IMG/VR virus record: IMGVR_UViG_3300023223_000124
Coordinates: 1 to 39,422 of that record
Length of the DNA: 39,422 nt
Direction: 5' to 3' (one strand)
Source of the DNA: a virus
The notes below the pieces were generated by a model. The model saw nothing but the letters and a program-made list of their open reading frames with translations, did not search any database and was not told the origin of the DNA. Made by a program: the position numbers and the translations under genes. Position 1 is the stretch's first letter; each line of letters starts with the position of its first letter. This document shows positions 14,919 through 21,259 of this stretch, in pieces.

Positions 14919-15053
14919 TCACTTAACCGATCCGTTAACCATCAACCATGTCATTGCGTCATTTTTGAAAAGAAGGTCTGCGATCTGTTGCTTAGTCATT
15001 CCTTTGATACTTGCGACTACTTCGATTGCTGCGTTCAATTGTTGCTTAGTCAT
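14919..15053 (-). CDS. Small protein with an internal repeat, 44 aa
   Basis: ATG 15053, with CGGAG upstream, is the first gene after the promoter at 15085..15113. The 44-residue product contains MTKQQ twice (residues 1-5 and 19-23), each followed by a short helix, suggesting an internal duplication. The second half (QQIADLLFKNDAMTWLM) resembles one helix-turn-helix half. A DNA-binding or regulatory role is only a guess. Confidence 0.55.
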   Translation of the reverse strand: MTKQQLNAAIEVVASIKGMTKQQIADLLFKNDAMTWLMVNGSVK

Positions 15054-15084
15054 TTCCGTATCTCCGTTGTTTGTGTATGTATCT

Positions 15085-15113
15085 ATAGTATACGACTACC
15101 GTACGCTACGCAA
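15085..15113 (-). promoter_or_regulatory. Candidate internal promoter with operator-like dyad
   Basis: On the minus strand TTGCGT (15108..15113) and TACTAT (15085..15090) are 17 bases apart. The spacer carries an imperfect dyad, TAGCGTAC and GTATACTA, centred between the elements. This looks like a repressible promoter for the genes at 15053 and below, and a site for one of the nearby HTH proteins. Confidence 0.5.
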
Positions 15114-15150
15114 GCATTAATACAAACTATTTTCCTATCTCGAAAACACG

Positions 15151-15420
15151 TTAATAATCACACCCGATACATTCTCCTGAAGGCCTGAATCGTTCTTCAC
15201 TATCAAGAAACAATGCCAACAACCATGCGAATTCTGCAAGGGCCTTCCTGTCGTATACGTGAGATCCATCAGGAGTGATAAGGGCAAAGTTGTCATCGTT
15301 CAGCCTTCTGACTTCGATCCCCTTGTCTAGAGTCCCAATCCCTAGATCACCCTCATAGTCTGTATAGCTGCAGTGTTCAAACTCTTTTTCTTGTCCTGGA
15401 AACTTAATTACTGTCATCAT
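15151..15420 (-). CDS. Hypothetical early protein, 89 aa
   Basis: ATG 15420 (a second ATG follows) has TTGGGAGATAG upstream. The product mixes beta strands (MMTVIKFPGQEKEFEHCSY) with one helix (DRKALAEFAWLLALFLDSE) and ends in two cysteines (CIGCDY). Its stop lies about 40 bases before the next promoter. No function is recognised. Confidence 0.65.
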   Translation of the reverse strand: MMTVIKFPGQEKEFEHCSYTDYEGDLGIGTLDKGIEVRRLNDDNFALITPDGSHVYDRKALAEFAWLLALFLDSEERFRPSGECIGCDY

Positions 15421-15795
15421 CTATCTCCCAAACACAGGAACGTATTGAACCAACGGCCCAGGCTTCCAGATGAAATCAGCCTTAACCTTGATCTTGACCG
15501 TAACTGACGCTTCCTTCCCGTATAATTTTCTATATCTGTTTCTTACGCTAACTCGTAGAATATCCATGTCTATTGCAATCTCGTCGAACGACGCCCCGTT
15601 TTCTCTCAGTTCTAGGAGCCGGTTATCCTGAGTCGCTGTCCATATTCGAGGGGTGTTGGCTGGTATATGACCTCCTATTACGTTCCTAGCCTTCCTTACG
15701 GTCCATTCGCCTATTCCTAGATGCTTTGCCAGCTTGCTAGTTGACCAGGATGGATCTGCTTTAAGTGCTGCTGTGGCTTGTTCGATCTTGTTCAT
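15421..15795 (-). CDS. DNA-binding protein with two helix-turn-helix segments, 124 aa
   Basis: Two HTH-type segments are visible. The first is WSTSKLAKHLGIGEWTVRKA near residues 17-36. The second is Myb/SANT-like, WTATQDNRLLELRENGASFD and DILRVSVRNRYRKL near residues 52-90. A short beta tail follows. This suggests a sequence-specific transcription factor of the early region. The start has an excellent AAGGAGGTGG site, which implies high expression. It could be the regulator of the 15.1-kb or 19.6-kb promoters; that is an inference from neighbourhood. Confidence 0.7.
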   Translation of the reverse strand: MNKIEQATAALKADPSWSTSKLAKHLGIGEWTVRKARNVIGGHIPANTPRIWTATQDNRLLELRENGASFDEIAIDMDILRVSVRNRYRKLYGKEASVTVKIKVKADFIWKPGPLVQYVPVFGR

Positions 15796-15946
15796 TTTCC
15801 ACCTCCTTCAATAGCATCAGACTCTTTGTCAACGTCTTTCCTGTAGCTATCACTCGGACCTTTGCGAATGTTGTCCACTTCTCTACGATTACTACAGGGG
15901 TTTGTTCTCCGTTCTCACAGAGTATTACGGTATCGCCGGCTTTCAT
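15761..15946 (-). CDS. Small beta-rich protein, 61 aa
   Basis: The product (MKAGDTVILCENGEQTPVVI and so on) is a strand-rich small domain of the kind seen in SH3- or KOW-like proteins, with a Thr/Ser-rich tail that overlaps the next gene by 35 bases. ATG 15946 has AGGTGACAAC upstream. The function is unknown. Confidence 0.6.
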   Translation of the reverse strand: MKAGDTVILCENGEQTPVVIVEKWTTFAKVRVIATGKTLTKSLMLLKEVENEQDRTSHSST

Positions 15947-15961
15947 GTTGTCACCTGTAAT

Positions 15962-16123
15962 TCAACTGAACGATATCTTCTGCCAGCCATCAGCAGCGGT
16001 GTAGCGCTCCATCTTTTCAAAGTCAATGATATCCATAACGCCGATATTCGCTTCTTCGATATCTTCCTCGGTTATTTCTTCTGTTCTAAGCACATCGCCG
16101 TCTTCGTGAATCAATAAATACAT
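15962..16123 (-). CDS. Small acidic protein, 53 aa
   Basis: I chose ATG 16123 (MYLLIHEDGDVLRTEEITEE) because GGGGAATAGAG lies at the right distance; the longer frame to 16150 has no site. The product has a beta start and an acidic helical middle. It is one of several small acidic proteins of this operon; the function is unknown. Confidence 0.6.
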   Translation of the reverse strand: MYLLIHEDGDVLRTEEITEEDIEEANIGVMDIIDFEKMERYTAADGWQKISFS

Positions 16124-16140
16124 CTCTATTCCCCTATCCG

Positions 16141-16341
16141 CTATAACCATTCAACAAAACGTTCCAGTTTCCCGCACTTACTGCATGTGCAAATAGCTAT
16201 GTGTTTACGATTCCCTGAATCAGCGTGTGAATTCATTTTCCCTGAACGATCACGAAGAGTTTCTAACACCGCTTCTAGATCACTTTTGGTAACAGTCTCA
16301 GAAAGCAGTTTCCATTCATGTTTGCAGAATATACTTAACAT
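16141..16341 (-). CDS. Small zinc-binding-like protein, 66 aa
   Basis: ATG 16341 is preceded by AGGAGGCG. The ends carry CKHEWK at the N-terminus and CTCSKCGKLERFVEWL at the C-terminus, the pattern of small phage zinc ribbons in which two distant cysteine/histidine pairs bind one zinc. The middle is a charged helix. The protein at 21946..22107 has the same layout and may be a distant paralogue. Confidence 0.65.
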   Translation of the reverse strand: MLSIFCKHEWKLLSETVTKSDLEAVLETLRDRSGKMNSHADSGNRKHIAICTCSKCGKLERFVEWL

Positions 16342-16360
16342 ATCGCCTCCTATGCGTTAT

Positions 16361-17047
16361 TTAATAGCTGATAGTTACGTTGGCGATGTTGCCCCTGTGG
16401 ATAGCCATGACAATGCTTTTTGCCACCATCTCAGTTGCTCCGACAGCCATCAATGATTCTTTGGTAGCTTTGCGCACTTCGCCAACATGCGCTTTGTCTG
16501 CCTCGCGCTTTATCTTCGCGATCTCTCCGTCTCTGGCTTCGTTGTCGACACGCTCTTTCTCTTGCTGTACGGCCTTCTCAGCTGATTCCGCCTCTATACG
16601 GGCGATGTTGTCGACACGCTCCTGCTCACGTTCTGCCTTCTCAATGGTCTGGACCTTATCCATCATTAAGGAGTGCTCGTGATCAGCTTCGATCTGTATA
16701 GCCAGTGCCGCCGCATCGACTTTCGCCTTCTCTTCTGCCAGGATCTTTGCTCGCTTCTCTTTATGCTGATCAATCAGTAATGAGAATGGCAGGTTAGCGG
16801 CTTCTAATCGCTCCCGTACAGCTTTAGCCTCGGCCTCGATAGATATCTTGTGAAACTTCGCCATGTCGATACGTGAACGGTCTAACTTCTTGAGAGTTTC
16901 ATTGATGAACTGAGCTCCGTCCTTTACATATTTACGTTGTTTTTTGTCCTCCATATCCACGTAAAGACCATCATACTTCTTGCCGTCAGCCTCAAGTTTA
17001 CAAAGGGCTTCTTCGGTTGTTATCTCTTTGAATAATACGATGTCCAT
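16361..17047 (-). CDS. Coiled-coil protein next to Erf, DUF1351-like
   Basis: The product has 228 residues. The N-terminal ~70 are alpha/beta (FKEITTEEALCKLEADGKKY and onwards). Residues about 75-190 form a long, strongly charged coiled coil rich in Glu, Lys and Ala, and the last 35 residues form a small C-terminal region. Proteins of this shape are usual partners beside phage single-strand annealing genes, and the DUF1351 family is the nearest I can name. It lies three bases downstream of erf, so it probably works in the same recombination step. No nuclease motif is seen. Confidence 0.6.
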   Translation of the reverse strand: MDIVLFKEITTEEALCKLEADGKKYDGLYVDMEDKKQRKYVKDGAQFINETLKKLDRSRIDMAKFHKISIEAEAKAVRERLEAANLPFSLLIDQHKEKRAKILAEEKAKVDAAALAIQIEADHEHSLMMDKVQTIEKAEREQERVDNIARIEAESAEKAVQQEKERVDNEARDGEIAKIKREADKAHVGEVRKATKESLMAVGATEMVAKSIVMAIHRGNIANVTISY

Positions 17048-17050
17048 GCT

Positions 17051-17581
17051 CTACCCCTTAAATGCGTTATTGATTGCTGTTTGCTGTTCTGATGTCAGCG
17101 TCGGCCATAGCTTGTCACATGCCGCTTGATCTGGAAGGCTGTTCCATTTGTTGATGATTGCGGTGTGGTCGATAGGCTTCTGCTTTGCTGCTGGCTTGCT
17201 TGCATGGTTGCCGTCATCATCCTCTGAAGGGATTCCTGCAATGGCCTGGAGCGCATATCTCCGGCAATACGTGATTGCAGATCCGGCCCCTTGTGCGTCT
17301 TGCTTAGTCAGGTTTACAGTGAAGCTATTAGACATCCACTCACCAGACGTATGCATGAGCATGGTTTCAACGCCTATCCGTCCGTTATCCTCAACAGGAA
17401 ATTGCGAATAACTAAGACCGTTATCAGCGAATGGCTCCTTGATAGCCTTCACGACCGCGCCCAGGTCAGCGTATGAGCTTTTAAAGAAGGGATTCTTGCT
17501 ATCCTTCACCGCTCCACACATCTGCTCTTGAGCCTTACACAGAGCAGCCGCCAAGTTTTTGATTGAGTCTGATTTATTCAT
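17051..17581 (-). CDS. erf: Erf-family single-strand annealing protein
   Basis: The 176-residue product has the Erf signature GSAITYCRRYALQAIAGIPS with the acidic EDDDG just behind it (about residues 106-132). Its N-terminal LAAALCKAQEQMCGAVKDSK and NPFFKSSYADLGAV also match the family. Erf proteins of P22-type phages form rings that anneal complementary strands during recombination and circularisation of the injected DNA, which a headful-packaged genome needs. The C-terminal ~45 residues hold a Lys/Pro linker and a short helical region. ATG 17581 has TAGGAGAATCG upstream and overlaps the previous stop; the in-frame start at 17599 has none. Confidence 0.85.
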   Translation of the reverse strand: MNKSDSIKNLAAALCKAQEQMCGAVKDSKNPFFKSSYADLGAVVKAIKEPFADNGLSYSQFPVEDNGRIGVETMLMHTSGEWMSNSFTVNLTKQDAQGAGSAITYCRRYALQAIAGIPSEDDDGNHASKPAAKQKPIDHTAIINKWNSLPDQAACDKLWPTLTSEQQTAINNAFKG

Positions 17582-17760
17582 TTCGATTCTCCTAACCACT
17601 GATATATTCTTAGCCGATTCATCTCTTCGCTATAATGCCTGTGATTATCTGAGTCTTCGGTGTAGGGATTGTTCTCTCCATCTCTCCCGTTTATATAGTC
17701 TGCCCATGCCTGCCCTTCAGGAGTGATCAGAGCCGCTACAGCTTTATCAAAATCGCTCAT
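17578..17760 (-). CDS. Small hypothetical protein upstream of erf, 60 aa
   Basis: ATG 17760 overlaps the end of the frameshifted gene (ATGA), and its own stop overlaps the erf start in the same way. The product is acidic, with a helix (FDKAVAALITPEGQAWADYI) and a His/Asn-rich turn. No function is recognised. Confidence 0.65.
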   Translation of the reverse strand: MSDFDKAVAALITPEGQAWADYINGRDGENNPYTEDSDNHRHYSEEMNRLRIYQWLGESK

Positions 17761-17994
17761 CCCTCTTCTCCATACTCAATGCCCGCAACTTTAAGCGCGG
17801 CTTTGACCTCTTCGGTTAGCTCGATGCACGGAATGAAAGCTTTTTCAAATACAAAATTACCGAGTCCCATATGTCCTGTTCTTGGCTGTTCTGGCTTTAC
17901 TAGATATTCAACTTCCGGTTCCAATATTATCAACATACTGAATCTGTGCCCCGTCTGCCCATGCCTTGATAATTTCGCAATGCTTATGTTTCAT
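17757..17994 (-). pseudogene. Frameshifted small phage gene (or gene needing a +1 shift)
   Basis: ATG 17994 opens MKHKHCEIIKAWADGAQIQY, the start of a widespread small phage protein, but the frame stops at TGA 17908..17910. The next frame, one base on, continues with LEPEVEYLVKPEQP, the expected middle of that family, and runs to TGA at 17757, overlapping the next ATG. The region is 238 bases long, one more than a multiple of three. A one-base indel in the phage or in the assembly is likeliest; programmed frameshifting lacks a known slippery motif here. Confidence 0.65.
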
Positions 17995-17995
17995 C

Positions 17996-18079
17996 TCACC
18001 ACCCCGCCCACAATAGAAAACCCAGCCCGATCAGCAAACAAAGAATCTCTTCCTGCTCAATTGTTAGCTTCATCATCAT
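17996..18079 (-). CDS. Tiny membrane peptide, 27 aa
   Basis: Three ATG codons in a row (18079, 18076, 18073) open a short frame whose product is KLTIEQEEI followed by LCLLIGLGFLLWAGW, a single hydrophobic span. It ends TGA one base before the ATG at 17994, and it overlaps the end of the upstream gene. Size and overlap make it uncertain, but the spacing fits a coupled mini-gene. Confidence 0.4.
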   Translation of the reverse strand: MMMKLTIEQEEILCLLIGLGFLLWAGW

Positions 18080-18422
18080 TCATCTCAAAAATAATCTGAT
18101 CAATTTCATCCTGTCGAACCCAGGCAGCAGCTTCACACAATCCCCGCACGTAAAGATCGATATCGTTAGTCAGGTCCATGTTGTATTCGTTTTTTACCGC
18201 TGCTTCATTGTGGAGTTTTTCATATTCCCGATGGGCAAATCGGCAGCTACCACCATCGTTCACCTTGTTCAGGATGGATAGGCCGATATTCGATATTAAG
18301 CGGTTAGGCTCTATATGATATTTCCTGGCTCCTTCCAGATCGTTAAGAATCCCTTCTTTAAATTTAGGCCAGTATTTCCGTTGCTGTTCAAGTGTCGCTA
18401 TGATCGCTTCTGTGAGTCTCAT
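18057..18422 (-). CDS. Hypothetical early protein, 121 aa, helical
   Basis: I chose ATG 18422 because CCTAGGAGAAG lies upstream and it overlaps the previous stop (ATGA). The product is all-helical, with a middle motif CRFAHREYEKLHNEAAVKN and an acidic end (EMNDDEANN). No domain is recognised. Confidence 0.65.
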   Translation of the reverse strand: MRLTEAIIATLEQQRKYWPKFKEGILNDLEGARKYHIEPNRLISNIGLSILNKVNDGGSCRFAHREYEKLHNEAAVKNEYNMDLTNDIDLYVRGLCEAAAWVRQDEIDQIIFEMNDDEANN

Positions 18423-18577
18423 GTCTCTTCTCCTAGGTATTCGCATTCGCATTCATCAAGCAACTCATCACAACGTTCACAGAAGTCCTCTTCTTCTGGA
18501 CCATCATAGAAAGGGCTTCGAGGATCGTGGTCATACATTCGGATATCATCTGGATAGTTGCTCATATCTTCAGCCAT
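18419..18577 (-). CDS. Small acidic cysteine-containing protein, 52 aa
   Basis: ATG 18577 with ACGGAGATAG upstream opens a 52-codon frame. The product is strongly acidic, has Tyr, Pro and Asp in its first half (SNYPDDIRMYDHDPRSP), and ends with CERCDELLDECECEYLGEE, four cysteines that may bind a metal. It lies 35 bases downstream of one copy of the repeated hairpin. Confidence 0.65.
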   Translation of the reverse strand: MAEDMSNYPDDIRMYDHDPRSPFYDGPEEEDFCERCDELLDECECEYLGEET

Positions 18578-18611
18578 TTCTATCTCCGTTGCGTTGCTTG
18601 TGTTACCCAGA

Positions 18612-18631
18612 AAGCCCCGGTTAAAGGGCTT
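18612..18631 (-). repeat. Repeated terminator-like hairpin, copy A
   Basis: Minus strand: AAGCCC (18626..18631), loop, GGGCTT (18612..18617), then TCTGGGTAACA. It sits between the stop of the gene at 18637 and the start at 18577. Copies B and C share both the stem and the flanking CTGGGTAAC. Confidence 0.7.
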
Positions 18632-18636
18632 GTCGG

Positions 18637-18912
18637 TTAGAATAATCTCTCGTTTATTTCCGATATCAGAGAGTGCGCGTTTCCAATTTTTTCCCGGATT
18701 TCATCAGGACCACCATTAAGCAATTCTGCAAGTGTTGGCTCTTGGTGCTTTACTTTTTCACACCCTACATCCTGAGGTACAGGGCCTTGAATTCTTGCTA
18801 ACAGGCTGTCCAGCGACTGAACAACAGAGTTAATTTCTTGTATCGCCTGGTGGACAAATAAGTGCTTATCCATTTGGGCAGGTTGTACTTTACATGCGGT
18901 TGCTTCGCTCAT
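18637..18912 (-). CDS. Hypothetical early protein, 91 aa
   Basis: I chose ATG 18912 (MSEATACKVQPAQMDKHLFV) because TAGGAATAG lies upstream and because hairpin copy B stands 35 bases before it, as copies A and C stand before their genes. The frame stays open upstream to ATG 19068. The product is helical, with LFVHQAIQEINSVVQSLDSL in the middle and a Gly/Pro-rich turn. The function is unknown. Confidence 0.65.
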   Translation of the reverse strand: MSEATACKVQPAQMDKHLFVHQAIQEINSVVQSLDSLLARIQGPVPQDVGCEKVKHQEPTLAELLNGGPDEIREKIGNAHSLISEINERLF

Positions 18913-19068
18913 GTTTCTATTCCTAATTACGTTTAGTGTTACCAGCAAAGCCCCAATCAAGGGGCTTGCCGGAGTCCAGTTAACGCTCGCCCCATCAGAA
19001 ACGATGGCTTCCATAATGGACGATGGCTTACGTTTGTTGTCTCTAGGGGCGTTACCCCTGCGGTGCAT
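18913..19068 (-). other. In-frame upstream open frame, possible separate small gene or N-terminal extension
   Basis: ATG 19068 with GAGGA seven bases upstream opens MHRRGNAPRDNKRKPSSIME and reads through hairpin copy B into the 91-residue gene without a stop. The part up to the hairpin looks like a short basic protein of about 35 residues. Either its stop codon was lost, fusing two genes, or translation starts only at 18912. The hairpin-encoded stretch (SPLIGALLVTLNVIRNRN) does not look like conserved protein. Confidence 0.4.
18948..18967 (-). repeat. Repeated terminator-like hairpin, copy B
   Basis: Minus strand: a 7-bp stem AAGCCCC/GGGGCTT (18961..18967 with 18948..18954), 6-base loop, followed by TGCTGGTAACAC. 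This is the most perfect of the three copies and lies inside the long open frame upstream of 18912. Confidence 0.7.
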
Positions 19069-19107
19069 CGTCTTGTCCTCTGTAGGTATCGTTATCTGGT
19101 ACCCAGA

Positions 19108-19127
19108 AAACCCCGGTTAAGGGGCTT
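19108..19127 (-). repeat. Repeated terminator-like hairpin, copy C
   Basis: Minus strand: AAGCCCC (19121..19127) pairs with GGGGTTT (19108..19114), with one G-U that exists only on this strand, followed by TCTGGGTACC. Of the three copies it has the longest T run (four) after the stem, so it is the best candidate for real partial termination. Confidence 0.7.
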
Positions 19128-19141
19128 GTAATGAATAGCTA

Positions 19142-19576
19142 TCAGATGTTGCTGTCTAGATAATCCTTGACTGCTGACACAATCCTGCACAAATATTCAT
19201 ATTCATGATTGATTGTTGTCGGCAAATCCATGTACCAGTCACAACCATAATGCTTTTCAAGATCTTCGTTGCAAAAGGCCAGAGTGTCTCTATCAACCTC
19301 AGTGCCAATTTTTGCAGATATGGCATCGTAATCAATAACGTTCTTATCTATGACCGTAAGCTTATTGGCTATGTAATCTACATTTGCCGTATGGATAAAT
19401 TTGACAATACCCTCGTCGCCCATTCCTCCCCAATAGGCAGTCCATGCTTTGCCATAACAATCGATTGTCAACTTTCCTTGCCCTGGCCCAAAGTCTTCCA
19501 TTATTAAAGTTACAGGATCAAGACGGTCTAGCTCTGCAAGCACAATCTTAGTAACTTCTGACTTCCTGATTAGCAT
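19142..19576 (-). CDS. Hypothetical protein, first gene of the left early operon, 144 aa
   Basis: I chose ATG 19576 (MLIRKSEVTKIVLAELDRLD) behind GGAAAGAGAG; the longer frame to 19612 lacks a site and would include the promoter. The product is alpha/beta, acidic, with WTAYWGGMGDEGIVKFIHTA near the middle. As first gene after the strong divergent promoter it would be made first in infection, so a host-takeover role is plausible; I recognise no family. Confidence 0.7.
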   Translation of the reverse strand: MLIRKSEVTKIVLAELDRLDPVTLIMEDFGPGQGKLTIDCYGKAWTAYWGGMGDEGIVKFIHTANVDYIANKLTVIDKNVIDYDAISAKIGTEVDRDTLAFCNEDLEKHYGCDWYMDLPTTINHEYEYLCRIVSAVKDYLDSNI

Positions 19577-19608
19577 CTCTCTTTCCTCGTTCGTTGTTTG
19601 ATGACTCA

Positions 19609-19637
19609 ACAATAGCGCTCTGTTGTGGCTGTGTCAA
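19609..19637 (-). promoter_or_regulatory. Leftward early promoter
   Basis: On the minus strand a consensus TTGACA (19632..19637) and TATTGT (19609..19614) are 17 bases apart. It drives the left early operon and is the best sigma70 -35 in the window. Its -35 overlaps one arm of the shared inverted repeat. Confidence 0.8.
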
Positions 19638-19662
19638 TATAAAGTTTGGTTGTGTTTATATT
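19636..19662. promoter_or_regulatory. Operator-like inverted repeat between the divergent promoters
   Basis: AATATAAA (19636..19643) and TTTATATT (19655..19662) form a perfect 8-bp inverted repeat with an 11-bp centre. One arm touches the leftward -35 and the other the rightward spacer, so one dimer could control both promoters. A Cro-like protein such as the product of 19699..19899 or 14427..14609 is a candidate ligand. Confidence 0.55.
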
Positions 19663-19677
19663 ATTGCATGTTACTAT
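19650..19677 (+). promoter_or_regulatory. Rightward early promoter
   Basis: TTGTGT (19650..19655) and TACTAT (19672..19677) are 16 bases apart, with a TG one base before the -10 (extended -10). It lies 22 bases before the start of the first right-operon gene. The -35 elements of the two early promoters are 12 bases apart. Confidence 0.7.
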
Positions 19678-19698
19678 ATGCAAAACAAAGGAGGCTAT

Positions 19699-19899
19699 AT
19701 GAAGACAAAAGACATGCTAACCGAGATCCAAAAGTACCTGCCAGGCGATCTAGGAGACATCGCAGAGATGGTTCCATGCCACGTTCAGACGCTATACAAC
19801 ATCAATGCGGAGAAAGGCTCTCCCCGCCCCATTATCGTTAATAAGCTTAAGGAGCTGCATCTGAAGGCTATGGAGATCAAAGCGATTACGGAGTCATGA
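19699..19899 (+). CDS. Small putative HTH (Cro-like) protein, first gene of the right operon
   Basis: The 66-residue product has a segment GDIAEMVPCHVQTLYNINAE that fits a helix-turn-helix, followed by a helix IIVNKLKELHLKAMEIKAI. Its place directly behind the rightward promoter is that of cro in lambdoid phages. ATG 19699 has AAAGGAGG upstream; the open frame extends to 19594 but passes through the promoter. Binding to the inverted repeat at 19636..19662 is an inference. Confidence 0.65.
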   Translation: MKTKDMLTEIQKYLPGDLGDIAEMVPCHVQTLYNINAEKGSPRPIIVNKLKELHLKAMEIKAITES

Positions 19900-20639
19900 G
19901 CATGCACTATTACCAATTCAATATTGGTGATTATGCAAGCCATACAGGCTACCTGTCACCTATGGAGGACTTGGCATATAGACGCCTACTTGATCACTAT
20001 TATCTCCATGAAAAGCCACTCATAGACGATGTGTCGCATGTGTGTAGGTTGATAGGATTAAGAGATTTTGAGGCGGAAGTTACCCAGGTGCTCAACGATT
20101 TCTTCAGATTAACGGACGGTTACTGGCTGAATAAGCGAATTGAGCAAGAATTAGCTTCGTATCGCTCTAAGGCTGATACAGCAAGGGCTAACGGGAAAAA
20201 GGGAGGAAGACCTATAGGATCAACTAAACCCAAAATAACCCAGCCGGTTAAATCTGATAACCCAACCCTAACCCAGCAAGAACCCAGCCCTAACCCAGAA
20301 ATAACCGGATCGAAAGCTAACCATAAACCATTAACCAATAACCAAGAACCATTAACCAACGGTAAAGAGATTGTTCAGCGCAAGCGCTTCATCCATCCGT
20401 TACAAAATGAAATTTATGGATACATGGTTGAAAGAGAGATAGACATCGAAACCGCCAAAACGCAATCAGAGAAGATGCATGATTACTATTCAGCGAATGG
20501 ATGGAAAGTAGGACGAAACCCAATGAAGGATTGGAAGGCGGCAACTCGCAACTGGATCAAAGGTATAAACAATGGAACATATCAACAACCTGTTAGGCAA
20601 GGCACAGCAGCCATCGACTTCGACTCAACCGACTGGTGA
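19896..20639 (+). CDS. DUF1376 replication-region protein
   Basis: The 247-residue product begins with the DUF1376 pattern HYYQFNIGDYASHTGYLSPM and AYRRLLDHYYLHEKPL (residues 3-45), a winged-helix-type domain found at the start of phage replication proteins. An Asn/Pro/Thr-rich linker follows (about 100-150), then a C-terminal helical domain with a KDWKAATRNWIKG motif. It is likely the origin-binding or initiator partner of the lambda P-like protein that overlaps its end. An in-frame ATG follows at 19902. The Asn/Pro linker region is where lambda O carries its origin, but I see no clear iterons. Confidence 0.8.
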   Translation: MSMHYYQFNIGDYASHTGYLSPMEDLAYRRLLDHYYLHEKPLIDDVSHVCRLIGLRDFEAEVTQVLNDFFRLTDGYWLNKRIEQELASYRSKADTARANGKKGGRPIGSTKPKITQPVKSDNPTLTQQEPSPNPEITGSKANHKPLTNNQEPLTNGKEIVQRKRFIHPLQNEIYGYMVEREIDIETAKTQSEKMHDYYSANGWKVGRNPMKDWKAATRNWIKGINNGTYQQPVRQGTAAIDFDSTDW

Positions 20640-21246
20640 GCTAGACGTTGAAACTAAGCTTCTGTTCAACAAGATCTTTAAAAGGCTTGTTGTGATATAC
20701 CCGGCCTGGAAACAAGCGTTCTCAGATCAAGACGCTATCGATGAATCCAAACGCCTATGGGCTAAAGAGATCAAGCGTCACAACATCAACCAATGGGAGG
20801 TTATCGAAGATGCCCTATCTGCCTGTGTTGACGCAGGAGGGGCTTTCATACCCGAGGTAGGCAAGTTTATAGGGTATTGCCGTGACGCCGCTCTGACGCG
20901 CTCTGGCGGCCTGGAAACCATGAAAGCATACAAGCAACTACAAGGACATTACGCCAAACCTATCGAACACAGAGAACCTTGTGATCTTAACCGGCTTGTC
21001 TACCACACAATATCACAGGTAGATTTTGACGTTATGGCGTTCAAGGTGATGAGAACCAAGGATGCTGTTGAATACTTCTCTGATCACTACCAGGAGACTC
21101 TTAAACACGCTCTGGCCGGTGGAGAGATCAAAGAACCTATCAAGCGTGCACATCGCATTGAGAATCCTTCTGGAATTACACCGATGAAAAGGAACAAGAA
21201 GATAGCCAGGGAAGCTCTGGATGGATTGAAAGGATTGTTTAAATAA
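20572..21246 (+). CDS. Lambda P-like helicase loader
   Basis: The 224-residue product carries the replication protein P pattern: LLFNKIFKRLVVIYPAWKQA, RLWAKEIKRHNINQW and, most typical, GGAFIPEVGKFIGYCRDAA (residues about 90-108, compare lambda P PFMPTPGQFVAWC). Such proteins take DnaB helicase from the host and place it at the phage origin together with the initiator. The start at 20572 lies 68 bases inside the DUF1376 gene, with AAAGG eight bases upstream, so both are translated from one message. Confidence 0.8.
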   Translation: MEHINNLLGKAQQPSTSTQPTGELDVETKLLFNKIFKRLVVIYPAWKQAFSDQDAIDESKRLWAKEIKRHNINQWEVIEDALSACVDAGGAFIPEVGKFIGYCRDAALTRSGGLETMKAYKQLQGHYAKPIEHREPCDLNRLVYHTISQVDFDVMAFKVMRTKDAVEYFSDHYQETLKHALAGGEIKEPIKRAHRIENPSGITPMKRNKKIAREALDGLKGLFK

Positions 21247-21259
21247 CGAGGATTTAGAG

